This document shows positions 26,611 through 35,851 of a stretch of DNA of 37,541 nucleotides, in pieces. Below the pieces are notes generated by a model. It was given only the letters and a program-made list of their open reading frames with translations, did not search any database and was not told the origin of the DNA. A program made the position numbers and the translations under genes. The DNA comes from an uncultured Pelagibacteraceae bacterium (lineage in GTDB: Bacteria; Pseudomonadota; Alphaproteobacteria; Pelagibacterales; Pelagibacteraceae): the NCBI GenBank assembly GCA_902545635.1, contig CACCGT010000012.1:1-37541 (forward strand), in the 5' to 3' direction. Positions within the stretch are counted from its first letter, which is position 1, and every line of letters begins with the position of its first letter.

Positions 26611-26796
26611 ATGAGAGAATTGATCATAGCTTTTGGTCTTTTCTTATTTATTGAGGGTGTTTTGTATGCCTTATTTCCATCAAAAATGAAAAATATGTTA
26701 AAAAAATTGGATTTGGTTGCAGATAGACAATTAAGAATAGGTGGTTTAATTTTTGCTTTAATTGGTTTTGCAATAATTCGTTATTTAAAAGTATGA
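26611..26796 (+). CDS. DUF2065 (YjeT-like) small inner-membrane protein
   Basis: A 61-residue protein of unknown function made of two membrane helices (about 3-22 and 42-58) around a short basic loop (FPSKMKNMLKKLDLVADRQLR). The pattern, with G near the centre of helix 2 and a short charged tail, matches the DUF2065/YjeT family. Members are regularly found next to hflK-hflC, in alphaproteobacteria between hflC and degP exactly as here. A link to membrane-protein quality control is inferred from that position only. The stop overlaps degP by 4 bp (ATGA). Confidence 0.85.
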   Translation: MRELIIAFGLFLFIEGVLYALFPSKMKNMLKKLDLVADRQLRIGGLIFALIGFAIIRYLKV

Positions 26797-28190
26797 AAAG
26801 TTTTGTAAAAATTTTTGCTGTTTTTTTAGTTTCAATAAATTTTTTTTCTATCTCATTTGCAAATTCAATCCCTTCGTCTTTTGCTGATCTTGCAGAGAGA
26901 TTAATGCCCTCAGTCGTGAATATCTCAACAAGAACAACAGTTACTACAAGATCAAATCCTCTTCCATTTGAATTTCCTCCTGGGTCGCCTTTTGAGGATA
27001 TGTTTGGTACACCACAACAAAGACAGACAAGTGCATTGGGATCTGGCTTTATAATTGACGAAGAAGGTATAGTAATTACAAATAATCATGTTATCCAAGG
27101 AGCACAAGATATAGTAGTAAGAGTTAACGGTGATAAAGATTATAAAGCAAAAGTTCTTGGTGCTGATGCAGGAATGGATTTAGCAGTATTAAAAATAGAG
27201 GCAGATGAAAAATTTCAACCAGTTAGATTTGGAAATTCTGACAGGGCAAGAATCGGTGATTGGGTTATTGCTATTGGTAATCCATTTGGTTTAGGGGGCA
27301 CAGTTACTGCAGGAATTATCTCAGCTAGGAATAGAAGTATTGGATTATCGAGATATGAGGATTATATTCAAACTGACGCCTCAATAAATCAAGGAAACTC
27401 TGGTGGTCCTTTATTCAATATGAATGGAGATGTAATAGGAATTAATACAGCAATACTTGGACAGTCAGGCTCAATAGGTATTGGTTTTGCAATTCCCTCA
27501 AATAGTGCGCAGAAAGTAATTAAACAACTTATAGAATTTGGAGAAACTAAAAGAGGTTGGCTAGGAGTTAGAATCCAAGTTGTTGATCAAGGAATTGCTG
27601 ATGCAGAAAATTTAGATAAACCAAGAGGAGCACTTGTTGCAAGTGTTGCAGAAGACAGTCCTTCAGACAGAGGTGGTATTAAACCAGGTGATATAATTTT
27701 AGAGTTTGATGGGAAACCTATAAATGAAATGAAAGAATTACCAAAGATTGTGGCAGAGACAGATGTTGGAAAAAAAGTTATGGTGAAAGTTTGGAGAAAT
27801 AAAAGAGAGATAACTAAAGAAATAATTCTTGGAAGATTAGAAACATCTGAAGATTTCAAAGCACAAAAACCAGTAACAGAAAAACCTAAAGTATCAAGAA
27901 TTGATGGTTTAAAAATAGAAGTTCGTTTATTGAATAAAGATGATATTGAGTCAAGGAAGTTGCCAAAAGGAACAAGTGGCGTAGTAATAACAAAAATAGA
28001 CAAAGAAAGTCCAATTAATTATTTGCAGGTAGACAATATAATAGTTGAAGCTAATAGAAAAAAAATTAACACTATTGGTGATCTTGATAACGTAGTTAAG
28101 TTGAAGCTAAGAAGTGATGAAAAAAATTTATTGATTGCAATATACAATAATCAAAATCAAAGAACATACGTAGGCGTTAAGCTTAAATAA
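26793..28190 (+). CDS. degP: Periplasmic Do-family serine protease/chaperone
   Basis: A HtrA/DegP-type protease that degrades or refolds damaged envelope proteins. The 465-residue precursor has a signal peptide (1 to about 23, ending ISFANS). The trypsin-like domain carries the triad His99 (TNNHVI), Asp129 (GMDLAVLK) and Ser203 (QGNSGGPLF). Two PDZ domains follow (about 265-350, GWLGVRIQVV onward, and 370-465). The loop before the His is shorter than the Q-linker loop of E. coli DegP, so DegQ-like function is possible. It shares a transcript with hflKC, placing membrane and periplasmic quality control together. Confidence 0.95.
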   Translation: MKSFVKIFAVFLVSINFFSISFANSIPSSFADLAERLMPSVVNISTRTTVTTRSNPLPFEFPPGSPFEDMFGTPQQRQTSALGSGFIIDEEGIVITNNHVIQGAQDIVVRVNGDKDYKAKVLGADAGMDLAVLKIEADEKFQPVRFGNSDRARIGDWVIAIGNPFGLGGTVTAGIISARNRSIGLSRYEDYIQTDASINQGNSGGPLFNMNGDVIGINTAILGQSGSIGIGFAIPSNSAQKVIKQLIEFGETKRGWLGVRIQVVDQGIADAENLDKPRGALVASVAEDSPSDRGGIKPGDIILEFDGKPINEMKELPKIVAETDVGKKVMVKVWRNKREITKEIILGRLETSEDFKAQKPVTEKPKVSRIDGLKIEVRLLNKDDIESRKLPKGTSGVVITKIDKESPINYLQVDNIIVEANRKKINTIGDLDNVVKLKLRSDEKNLLIAIYNNQNQRTYVGVKLK

Positions 28191-28194
28191 TCAA

Positions 28195-29103
28195 ATGGAC
28201 CTAAAGTCCAAAATAATTTTAATATCAGGACCCACTGCATCAGGAAAATCTAAATTAGCAATTGATTTTGCTAAAAAAGTGAATGGAGAAATAATTAATG
28301 CAGATAGTATGCAGGTCTACAAAGAATTAAAAATATTAACAGCTAGACCCATAAAAGAAAATATCAATAAAATTAAACATCATTTATATGGCTTTCAAAG
28401 TGTTAAAAATGAATTTTCTACTGGTCAATGGTTAAAATTAGTTAAAAAAAAAATAAAAGAAATAAGAAATAAAAATAAAATACCTATTCTGGTTGGTGGC
28501 ACTGGTCTTTACTTTAAAGCACTAACAGATGGTTTAGTTAAGATACCGAAAATTCCTAACACTATTAGAAATAAAATAAGATCTAAGCAAAAACAAATGG
28601 GTCAAAAGAAATTTTATTCTAAGCTTTTGAAACTAGATAAATTTGTAAAAAATAAAATAGTCTCTACTGATATCCAAAGATCTTTAAGGGCCTATGAAGT
28701 GATTTACTTTACAAAAAAATCAATTTTTGAGTGGTATAAAAAAACAAAATCACAATATAAAATAGATGAATTTCTAAAAATTTATATTGATTATCCTAAA
28801 GAGATATTGGTCAATAAAATTTCAAAAAGGGTAGATCAAATGATAAAAGATGGGGCAGTCGAAGAGGTACAAAACTTTGAAAAGTTGAATTTAAAGAGTG
28901 ATAATAATCTTTATAAAGTTATTGGCATCAGAGAGATAAAAGATTTTATTGATAAAAAAACTTCATTGAAAGAAATGAAACTAAATATTGTAATAAAAAC
29001 AAGACAATACGCTAAAAGACAGAGAACTTGGTCTAGAGGTCAAATGAATGATTGGCAAAAATTTGATCCTAAAGAGCTCTCAAAATTTATAAAAAAATTA
29101 TAA
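28195..29103 (+). CDS. miaA: tRNA dimethylallyltransferase
   Basis: MiaA adds the dimethylallyl group of DMAPP to A37 of tRNAs reading UNN codons, the base for ms2i6A. Seen in 302 residues are the P-loop GPTASGKS (12-19), NADSMQVYKEL, the substrate block LTARP...HHLYGF, ILVGGTGLYFKAL, and a C-terminal KTRQYAKRQRTWSRGQ, all family signatures. It starts 4 bp after degP, so it is probably cotranscribed. Its substrate DMAPP comes from the MEP pathway whose first enzyme (dxs) is also in this window. Confidence 0.95.
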   Translation: MDLKSKIILISGPTASGKSKLAIDFAKKVNGEIINADSMQVYKELKILTARPIKENINKIKHHLYGFQSVKNEFSTGQWLKLVKKKIKEIRNKNKIPILVGGTGLYFKALTDGLVKIPKIPNTIRNKIRSKQKQMGQKKFYSKLLKLDKFVKNKIVSTDIQRSLRAYEVIYFTKKSIFEWYKKTKSQYKIDEFLKIYIDYPKEILVNKISKRVDQMIKDGAVEEVQNFEKLNLKSDNNLYKVIGIREIKDFIDKKTSLKEMKLNIVIKTRQYAKRQRTWSRGQMNDWQKFDPKELSKFIKKL

Positions 29104-29156
29104 TTTATCTCTACTATAACTTGACCAATGAGCACAACTTCAGCTAGATTGTCTGA

Positions 29157-30968
29157 ATGCCAAAATTATATTCGGGAGCTGAAATTGTATTTAAATGTTT
29201 AGAAGATCAAAACGTTAGTCATATTTTTGGGTATCCAGGAGGAGCAGTACTTCCAATTTATGATGAGTTAAAAAATTTTAATTCTATAAAACATATTTTA
29301 GTAAGACATGAGCAAGGTGCAGGACATGCTGCGGAAGGTTATGCAAGATCAACAGGTAAACCTGGAGTACTATTAGTAACATCAGGACCTGGGGCTACAA
29401 ATGCAGTTACTGCTCTAACAGATGCTTACATGGACTCAGTCCCATTAGTTTGTATTACAGGACAAGTTCCAACTCATCTAATCGGAACTGATGCATTTCA
29501 AGAGTGTGACACAACTGGAATTACTAGACCTTGCACTAAACATAATTGGTTAGTTAAAGATATAAATGATCTAGCAGAGATAATGCACAAAGCTTTTGAA
29601 GTAGCAACTACGGGAAGACCAGGGCCAGTGCTAGTTGATATTCCAAAGGACATACAATTCCTAAAGACAAAATATAAAAATTATCAAAAAGTTAAAAAAT
29701 TAAATGGCAAATCTCATGATAATTTTTCTCAAAAAAATATTGATGACTTAATTGGATTAATTAGTAAGGCAAAAAAACCGATATTTTATACAGGGGGTGG
29801 AGTAGTTAATTCAGGACCAAAGGCTAGTGAACTTTTAAGAGAGCTTGTGTACGCAACTGGATTTCCTATAACCTCAACTTTACAGGGTCTGGGTTGTTTT
29901 CCTGCTGATGATAATCAGTTTTTAGGAATGTTAGGAATGCATGGTACCTATGAAGCTAACAATGCAATGTACAGTTGTGATCTTATGATAAATATTGGAG
30001 CAAGATTTGATGATAGGATAACTGGTAAGATTGATGAGTTCTCACCTAAATCTAAAAAAGTTCATATTGATATTGATCCATCGTCTATAAACAAAAATGT
30101 TAAGGTGGACTTACCAATAGTTGGAGATATTAAATCAGTTTTAACATCTACACTAAAAACTTTAAAAAAATCAAAAAAGAATTTTTCTAAATCAAATAAA
30201 TATCAAATATCAAATTGGTGGGAAAAAATTCAAAAGTGGAGATCTAAACGTTCTTTAGATTATATTGGTAGCGAAGAGACAATTAAACCACAATATGCCA
30301 TTGAAAGATTATATGAACTTACAAAAGATAGAGATGCCTATATTACAACTGAGGTTGGCCAACATCAAATGTGGGCTGCCCAACATTATAAATTTAATAA
30401 ACCAAATAGATGGATGACATCAGGTGGTCTTGGAACCATGGGATATGGTTTGCCGGCTGCAGTTGGAGTTCAGATAGCGCATCCTAAAAAATTAGTTATT
30501 GATATTGCTGGTGAAGCCTCAGTTTTAATGACTATGCAGGAAATGTCTACTGCTGTTCAGTATAATTTACCAATAAAAATATTTATCTTAAATAATGAGT
30601 ACATGGGTATGGTAAGACAGTGGCAGGAGTTATTGCATGATAAAAATTATTCTGAGAGTTATACTGCTGCGTTACCAGATTTTGTTAAAATGGCTGAAGC
30701 TTATGGATGTGTTGGCATAAGAGCAAAAACACCTGAAGAGTTAGATGACAAGATTATTGAAATGTTAAATACTGATCGACCTGTAATATTTGACTGTCTT
30801 GTAGACAAACAAGAAAATTGTTTTCCAATGATTCCTTCAGGAAAACCACATAATCAAATGTTACTAGGTCCAAAAGATCAAAAAGAGAAAAAAATTACAG
30901 GAAAAGGAAGAACAAATCTAGAAGAAGTTTTCTTAAAACTTTCAAGGAGCAAAAGTGAGTTTAACTAG
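29157..30968 (+). CDS. ilvB: Acetolactate synthase large subunit, 3' end replaced by ABC ATPase tail
   Basis: IlvB is the TPP/FAD enzyme making acetolactate or acetohydroxybutyrate for Val, Leu and Ile. Residues 1-583 are normal IlvB: GYPGGAVLPIYD, the cofactor-activating Glu52 in RHEQGAGHAAEGYA, FAD-binding region, then DIAGEASVLMTMQEMS and NNEYMGMVRQW. The metal-binding GDG/GDAS position holds Glu453 instead of Asp. The last 20 codons (30906-30968) are identical to the end of the ABC ATPase gene at 6636-6574, in the same frame, so the native final residues are missing and the reading frame closes on the ATPase stop. The expected ilvN partner is absent. The native part is certain; the fused end is probably a fold-back artefact. 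Confidence 0.9.
   Translation: MPKLYSGAEIVFKCLEDQNVSHIFGYPGGAVLPIYDELKNFNSIKHILVRHEQGAGHAAEGYARSTGKPGVLLVTSGPGATNAVTALTDAYMDSVPLVCITGQVPTHLIGTDAFQECDTTGITRPCTKHNWLVKDINDLAEIMHKAFEVATTGRPGPVLVDIPKDIQFLKTKYKNYQKVKKLNGKSHDNFSQKNIDDLIGLISKAKKPIFYTGGGVVNSGPKASELLRELVYATGFPITSTLQGLGCFPADDNQFLGMLGMHGTYEANNAMYSCDLMINIGARFDDRITGKIDEFSPKSKKVHIDIDPSSINKNVKVDLPIVGDIKSVLTSTLKTLKKSKKNFSKSNKYQISNWWEKIQKWRSKRSLDYIGSEETIKPQYAIERLYELTKDRDAYITTEVGQHQMWAAQHYKFNKPNRWMTSGGLGTMGYGLPAAVGVQIAHPKKLVIDIAGEASVLMTMQEMSTAVQYNLPIKIFILNNEYMGMVRQWQELLHDKNYSESYTAALPDFVKMAEAYGCVGIRAKTPEELDDKIIEMLNTDRPVIFDCLVDKQENCFPMIPSGKPHNQMLLGPKDQKEKKITGKGRTNLEEVFLKLSRSKSEFN
30898..30916. other. Fold-back junction between ilvB and the inverted arm
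   Basis: To the left the sequence is ilvB (...ITGKG); from 30906 it equals the complement of 6636 downward. The first shared bases are GGAAGAAC. A short match of this kind between ilvB and the ATPase end is what a fold-back priming event needs, though its true length cannot be seen because the native ilvB end is not here. The join happens to keep the frame, so it produces no visible frameshift. Confidence 0.9.
30906..30968 (+). pseudogene. 3' fragment of the ABC ATPase gene (last 20 codons)
   Basis: This stretch is the mirror of 6574-6636 and encodes only the ATPase C-terminus (GRTNLEEVFLKLSRSKSEFN) plus stop. All nucleotide-binding motifs are missing, so it has no ATPase function. It is read as the tail of the ilvB frame. 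Its last 14 bases hold the GTG start of the copied permease. Confidence 0.9.
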
Positions 30969-31746
30969 AATATATGGTTTATTTTTAAGACATTTTTATC
31001 TTATAACTAGATCATTTCCTAGAATCTTAGATTTAGTATACTGGCCAACTATTCAAATTACTCTTTGGGGATTTATCTCAAATTTTTTTGCTACACACAC
31101 AACTTATTACAACAATGCAGTTGGTGTCATTTTGACTTGTGCAATACTCTACGATTTTTTGTTCAGAACAAGTATTGGTTTTAATATGCTTTTTTTAGAG
31201 GAGATTTGGAGTAGAAATTTTACTAATCTTTTTATAGCGCCTATGAAAATTGGTGAAATTCTAACTTCACTTGTTATAACAGCATTAATAAGATCTTTAA
31301 TTGGTCTAGTTCCAGCAGTCTTACTAACTTCCCCATTATTTGGAATTTCAATCTTAGAGTTGGGAATATTTTTGTTTTTTCTATTTCTGAGTCTTTATAT
31401 TTTTGGGATTACGCTAGGAATTTTGGTTTCTTCAGGATTACTTAGATTTGGCCCATCATTTGAGAATATAGCATGGTCGACAATGTTTTTACTTGCACCA
31501 TTTGGATGTATTTATTACCCTATAGAAACTCTTCCAGAAGTATTTCAAAAAATAGCTTATATCTTACCGTTAGTATATATATTTGAGGAAGCTAGAAACA
31601 TCTTGATTAATCAAACTGTGGATATTGAAAATATTTATAATGCTTTCATTTGGAATGCTTTATATTTTACACTTTCAATAATTTTATTTTATTATTCATT
31701 TAATGCTGCAAAAAATAGGGGTACATTAATTAACATGGGAGAGTAA
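30955..31746 (+). CDS. ABC-2 type exporter permease, mirrored copy
   Basis: Identical to the 263-residue, six-helix permease at 5796-6587. Here the gene follows ilvB and lacks its own ATPase, of which only 20 codons remain, so as placed it would be an orphan half-transporter driven from the ilvB promoter. This loss of a coupled partner argues that this is the derived copy. Its stop codon touches the copied tRNA-Arg. Confidence 0.85.
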   Translation: MSLTRIYGLFLRHFYLITRSFPRILDLVYWPTIQITLWGFISNFFATHTTYYNNAVGVILTCAILYDFLFRTSIGFNMLFLEEIWSRNFTNLFIAPMKIGEILTSLVITALIRSLIGLVPAVLLTSPLFGISILELGIFLFFLFLSLYIFGITLGILVSSGLLRFGPSFENIAWSTMFLLAPFGCIYYPIETLPEVFQKIAYILPLVYIFEEARNILINQTVDIENIYNAFIWNALYFTLSIILFYYSFNAAKNRGTLINMGE

Positions 31747-31823
31747 TGGTGCGCCCGCAAGGAGTCGAACCCTGAACCTCCAGAGCCGAAATCTGGCGCT
31801 CTATCCAGTTGAGCTACAAGCGC
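31747..31823 (-). tRNA. tRNA-Arg (anticodon UCG), mirrored copy
   Basis: Exact reverse complement of the tRNA at 5719-5795, with the same CCAGA/TCTGG anticodon stem, UCG anticodon and encoded CCA. The TATAAT at 31834-31839 (minus strand) is kept, so the copy would be expressible if real. Two identical copies of a CGN-reading tRNA would be unusual in a streamlined genome. Confidence 0.93.
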
Positions 31824-31844
31824 ATATTGTATAATTATAATAAC

Positions 31845-32825
31845 ATGAAAAGTAATATAAATATAAAAGTTAAAAATAAAGAAAATAATTTAAGAATTGA
31901 CGTTTTGTTGTCAAATCAGAACAATAAATTAAGTAGATCGAGAGTAAAAGTTTTAATTTTAGAAAATAACTTAAAAATAAACAATATAATTGTTACTGAT
32001 CCATCTAGAAAAGTTAAATTAGATGATGAAATATTTTTTGAAATTGTAGAACCAAAAAAAGAAAGTCTTACACCATTTAATTATCCTCTTGAAATAATTC
32101 ATGAGGATGAAGATTTGATTGTATTAAATAAATCAGCTGGAATTTCAATACATCCTGGACCAGGAAATTATGACAATACAATTGTAAATGCCCTAATTAA
32201 TTATACTGGTAATAATTTATCAAATATTGGAAACGAATTAAGACCAGGCATTGTTCATAGGATAGATAAAGAGACATCTGGATTAATTGTAATTGCCAAA
32301 AATAATGTATCCCATGAAAATTTATCTAATCAGTTTTCTGAGCATTCTATTACAAGAGTTTACCAGGCTTTGGTCTGGGGCAAAATAAGACCCCAAAATG
32401 GAAAAATTGAAACATTTATTACAAGAAGCTCAAAGAACAGACAAATGATGGAGGTCTCTTTAAATAAAGGTAAAAAAGCTATAACGAACTACAAAACTTT
32501 AGAAATATTTGAAAATGATGATGTACCAACATTAAGTCTTATTGAGTGTAAATTAGAAACAGGTAGAACTCATCAGATAAGAGTTCACTTGTCTAACAAA
32601 GGGAATAATATTTTAGGTGATAAAAAATATAAGAAAAAATTTAAAAAATTCATTAATATAAATCCTGAACTCGAGAAGTGCCTAGTTTCTCTTGATAGAC
32701 AATTTCTACACGCTAAAACACTCGGTTTTAATCATCCAAAAAATAATCGATGGCTAGAATTTTCATCAAAATTACCTGGTGATTTGGAAAAAATTCTTAA
32801 AAAACTAAGAAAAATCAATAAATAA
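31845..32825 (+). CDS. rluD: 23S rRNA pseudouridine synthase, RluD type, mirrored copy
   Basis: Same 326-residue protein as at 4717-5697, with S4-like domain and catalytic Asp141 in HRIDKETSG; it would isomerise uridines in 23S rRNA. The ATG at 31845 is chosen for the same reason: the upstream in-frame ATG at 31809 lies within the tRNA-Arg sequence. There is not one amino-acid difference from the other copy, which two functional copies of any age would be expected to show. Confidence 0.86.
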   Translation: MKSNINIKVKNKENNLRIDVLLSNQNNKLSRSRVKVLILENNLKINNIIVTDPSRKVKLDDEIFFEIVEPKKESLTPFNYPLEIIHEDEDLIVLNKSAGISIHPGPGNYDNTIVNALINYTGNNLSNIGNELRPGIVHRIDKETSGLIVIAKNNVSHENLSNQFSEHSITRVYQALVWGKIRPQNGKIETFITRSSKNRQMMEVSLNKGKKAITNYKTLEIFENDDVPTLSLIECKLETGRTHQIRVHLSNKGNNILGDKKYKKKFKKFININPELEKCLVSLDRQFLHAKTLGFNHPKNNRWLEFSSKLPGDLEKILKKLRKINK

Positions 32826-32841
32826 AAACATTGTAAAATTT

Positions 32842-32862
32842 TATTTATTTATTAAATAAATA
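32842..32862 (+). promoter_or_regulatory. AU-only hairpin upstream of the copied rpoH
   Basis: Mirror of the 21-bp palindrome at 4680-4700, ending 6 bases before the rpoH ATG at 32869. The two 10-base arms around one central base are unchanged. It gives no independent support for function because the whole arm is a copy. Confidence 0.3.
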
Positions 32863-32868
32863 CTTCGA

Positions 32869-33759
32869 ATGAATAACAATAACTACAATTTACCTGCACT
32901 TTCAAATGAAGGTGGGTTAGCTGCATACCTTTCACAGATAAAGAAATTTCCTATGCTTGCAGCTGAGGAAGAGTATATGTTAGCCAAAAATTGGCAGTCA
33001 ACAGGAAATGTGAAATCAGCCGAAAAGTTAGTAACTAGCCATCTTAGATTGGTTGCAAAGATTGCTATGGGTTACAAAGGCTATGGTTTGCCTCTAAATG
33101 AAATGATATCTGAAGGAAATGTGGGACTAATGCAAGCAGTAAAGAAATTTGAGCCAGAGAAAGGCTTCAGACTTGCTACGTATGCAATGTGGTGGATAAA
33201 AGCTTCAATACAAGAATATATTTTAAGATCATGGAGTTTAGTTAAAATAGGTACAACAACTGCTCAAAAAAAACTATTCTTTAATTTAAAAAAAATTAAA
33301 AACCAAATAGCCCCTAGATCAGAGGGAGATCTTAAAAAAGAACATGTTGAGGATATTGCAAAAAGACTCTCAGTAAGTGAAGATGAAGTAATTTCCATGA
33401 ATAGAAGACTTTCGGGTAAAGAACAATCTTTAAATGCACCCATTGGTGAGGATGGTGATGAGTGGCAAGACTGGGTGGTAGATAATGATATGGATCATGA
33501 ATTAAAAATTGCTCAAAATGATGAAATGGAGCAGAGAAAAGACTTACTTCAAGACTCAATTAAAGTATTAAATGACAGAGAAAAAAAAATCCTATATTCA
33601 AGAAGGCTAACTGATGAACCAACAACTTTAGATGAGCTTAGTAAAAAATATAAAATAAGCAGAGAAAGAGTTAGACAAATTGAAAATAAGGCATTTGAAA
33701 AATTACAGAAGCATATGCTGAACTCTGCTAAATCAAAAAATTTATTACCTGCTAATTAA
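32869..33759 (+). CDS. rpoH: Heat-shock sigma factor RpoH, mirrored copy
   Basis: Identical to the 296-residue sigma-32 at 3783-4673, including the RpoH box [10 protein letters not shown] and the region 4.2 helix-turn-helix. Many alphaproteobacteria do carry two rpoH paralogues, but those differ in sequence; perfect identity together with identical flanks shows this is the same gene copied, not a paralogue. The 8-bp convergent overlap with purA is also preserved. Confidence 0.93.
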   Translation: MNNNNYNLPALSNEGGLAAYLSQIKKFPMLAAEEEYMLAKNWQSTGNVKSAEKLVTSHLRLVAKIAMGYKGYGLPLNEMISEGNVGLMQAVKKFEPEKGFRLATYAMWWIKASIQEYILRSWSLVKIGTTTAQKKLFFNLKKIKNQIAPRSEGDLKKEHVEDIAKRLSVSEDEVISMNRRLSGKEQSLNAPIGEDGDEWQDWVVDNDMDHELKIAQNDEMEQRKDLLQDSIKVLNDREKKILYSRRLTDEPTTLDELSKKYKISRERVRQIENKAFEKLQKHMLNSAKSKNLLPAN

Positions 33760-35041
33760 ACGGATCTATTAAAAGAATAGTATCTTCTCGCTCAGGACTC
33801 GTTGAAATACTTGATATTTTTGTTTCAATAAACTCCTCAATTGCTTTTATATAAATCTTGGCATTCTTAGGTAAATTTTCAAATTTTTTAATTCCCTGGG
33901 TTTTAGATTTCCAACCTTTAAATTTTTTATAAACTGGTTTAACATTTAATTGATCCTCTACTGCGGCTGGAAAATAATCTATTTCTTTTCCGTTAAGATC
34001 GTAGGCCACACAAACATTAATTTCATCAAGTTCATCTAAAACATCTAACTTAGTTAGCGCTATACCATCAATGCCTGAAATCTTTATGGTTTGCCTTACT
34101 AAAACTCCATCAAACCAGCCGCACCTTCTTTTTCTGCTAGTTACTGTTCCAAATTCATGTCCCTTTTCTCCTAAATGATTGCCAACATCATCAGTAAGTT
34201 CAGTTGGGAAAGGCCCTTCACCTACTCTTGTTGTATATGCCTTTGTTATACCTAAAACAAAATTTATCGAATTGGGGCCACATCCAGATCCTGTTGCTGC
34301 AGAAGCTGCAACTGTATTTGATGAAGTTACATATGGGTAAGTTCCGTGGTCAACATCAAGTAATATACCTTGAGCACCCTCGAATAAAATTTTCTTATTT
34401 TCTGATTTAAATTGATCTATTTTTCTCCAAACAGGTGCCGAATACTTTAAAATATTTGGTGCTATTTTTACTAATTCTTCAACTAATTTTTTTTTCTCAT
34501 ATAGAGATTTACCTAATCCCTTGCGTATTGCGTTATGATGTTCAAGTACTACGGTTAATCTTTTTTCAAGATTTTTTTTTGATGCTAGATCCATTACTCG
34601 TATAGATCTTCTTCCTACTTTATCTTCATAAGCTGGTCCAATTCCTCTTCTTGTAGTTCCAATTTTAGAATTACCTGCAGAGTCCTCTCTAATTTCATCC
34701 ATCTCTCTGTGAAATGGTAAAATTAAAGTTGCCGCTTCAGATAATATCAAATTACTATCATTTATTTGTACACCTTTAGATTTGGCTTCTTTAATTTCGT
34801 CAAGCAAAGCCCATGGGTCGACAACAACTCCGTTTCCTATAATAGAAATTTTATTTTTTCTCACAATGCCAGATGGTAATAGTCTTAATTTATAAGTAAC
34901 TCCATCTATGACTAATGTATGACCTGCATTATGGCCACCTTGAAATCTAACAACCACATCAGCTTCACTAGACAACCAGTCAACTATTTTTCCTTTTCCT
35001 TCATCTCCCCATTGAGAACCGACAACAACTACATTTTTCAT
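33752..35041 (-). CDS. purA: Adenylosuccinate synthetase, mirrored copy
   Basis: Identical to the 429-residue enzyme at 2501-3790 (IMP + Asp + GTP to adenylosuccinate), with Asp13 and His41 in place. A second purA in a cell with so compact a genome has no evident purpose. Start and stop overlaps with thiD and rpoH are the same as in the left arm. Confidence 0.95.
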   Translation of the reverse strand: MKNVVVVGSQWGDEGKGKIVDWLSSEADVVVRFQGGHNAGHTLVIDGVTYKLRLLPSGIVRKNKISIIGNGVVVDPWALLDEIKEAKSKGVQINDSNLILSEAATLILPFHREMDEIREDSAGNSKIGTTRRGIGPAYEDKVGRRSIRVMDLASKKNLEKRLTVVLEHHNAIRKGLGKSLYEKKKLVEELVKIAPNILKYSAPVWRKIDQFKSENKKILFEGAQGILLDVDHGTYPYVTSSNTVAASAATGSGCGPNSINFVLGITKAYTTRVGEGPFPTELTDDVGNHLGEKGHEFGTVTSRKRRCGWFDGVLVRQTIKISGIDGIALTKLDVLDELDEINVCVAYDLNGKEIDYFPAAVEDQLNVKPVYKKFKGWKSKTQGIKKFENLPKNAKIYIKAIEEFIETKISSISTSPEREDTILLIDPFN

Positions 35042-35850
35042 CTAAATTTCTTTTCTATAATAAAACTATTTAAATGGTTAATTGGTCCATTTCCTTTTCC
35101 AAAGTTTGGCCTTGTCTTTATAGCATTATTTACATACCTAATGCCTAACTCACAAGATTTCTTTAATGTTTTTCCACATCCATAATATGTTGCAATTGCA
35201 CTTGATAATGTGCATCCAGTTCCATGAGTATTTTTTGTTTTAATTTTTTTATTAGTAAATATTGCAATTTCTTTCTTGTTTACAAAAACATCTTTCAAAA
35301 TTTTAGACTGTAAATGACCACCTTTAATTAAAACATTTTTTACACCTAAATCTAATATTCTATAAGCAGCGTTTTTCATATCATGCATAGATTTGATCTT
35401 CATTGCAGTTAATATTTCTGCTTCAGGAATATTTGGTGTAATTAAATCCACTTTATTAATTAGTTTTTTTTTTAAATCTAAAACCGCTTTATCATCTATA
35501 AGCTTAGTTCCGCCTTTAGCCACCATTACAGGATCTAATATTATTTTTTTTAATTTTAATTTTTTTATTGATTTTAATACTGATTCAATTACTTGTGTGG
35601 AATATAACATTCCAATCTTTACTGAATCTGGTTTTATATCTTTAGAGGTAAATTCAATCTGGTTTGAAATCTCTTTAATTGGTATTGGTATTATTGATTT
35701 TACACCTTTGGTATTTTGTGCTGTAACCGCTGTAATTGCTGTCATTGCATAAGAACCAAGAGATGTAACAGATTTGATATCTGCTTGAATACCTGCTCCA
35801 CCAGAAGAGTCTGACCCTGCAATAATTAATATTTTAGAATTTATTTTCAA
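35038..35850 (-). CDS. thiD: Hydroxymethylpyrimidine (phosphate) kinase, mirrored copy
   Basis: The same 270-residue ribokinase-fold enzyme as at 1692-2504, again from a TTG start (read on the minus strand at 35850) one base after the glmM stop. [14 protein letters not shown] and HGTGCT are intact, so the copy would be active in thiamine-precursor phosphorylation if the duplication were real. Confidence 0.91.
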   Translation of the reverse strand: MKINSKILIIAGSDSSGGAGIQADIKSVTSLGSYAMTAITAVTAQNTKGVKSIIPIPIKEISNQIEFTSKDIKPDSVKIGMLYSTQVIESVLKSIKKLKLKKIILDPVMVAKGGTKLIDDKAVLDLKKKLINKVDLITPNIPEAEILTAMKIKSMHDMKNAAYRILDLGVKNVLIKGGHLQSKILKDVFVNKKEIAIFTNKKIKTKNTHGTGCTLSSAIATYYGCGKTLKKSCELGIRYVNNAIKTRPNFGKGNGPINHLNSFIIEKKFR

Positions 35851-35851
35851 T

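Noticed and set aside
29128-29202. Short frame (24 codons with several Leu) over the ilvB start as an attenuator leader peptide
   Set aside because: It overlaps the ilvB coding start, has no run of Leu/Val/Ile codons, and no terminator/antiterminator hairpins fit before ilvB.
29157-30968. ilvB-ABC fusion as a genuine new two-part protein
   Set aside because: The added 20 residues are just an ATPase tail without any domain, and the join coincides exactly with the inverted-repeat boundary.
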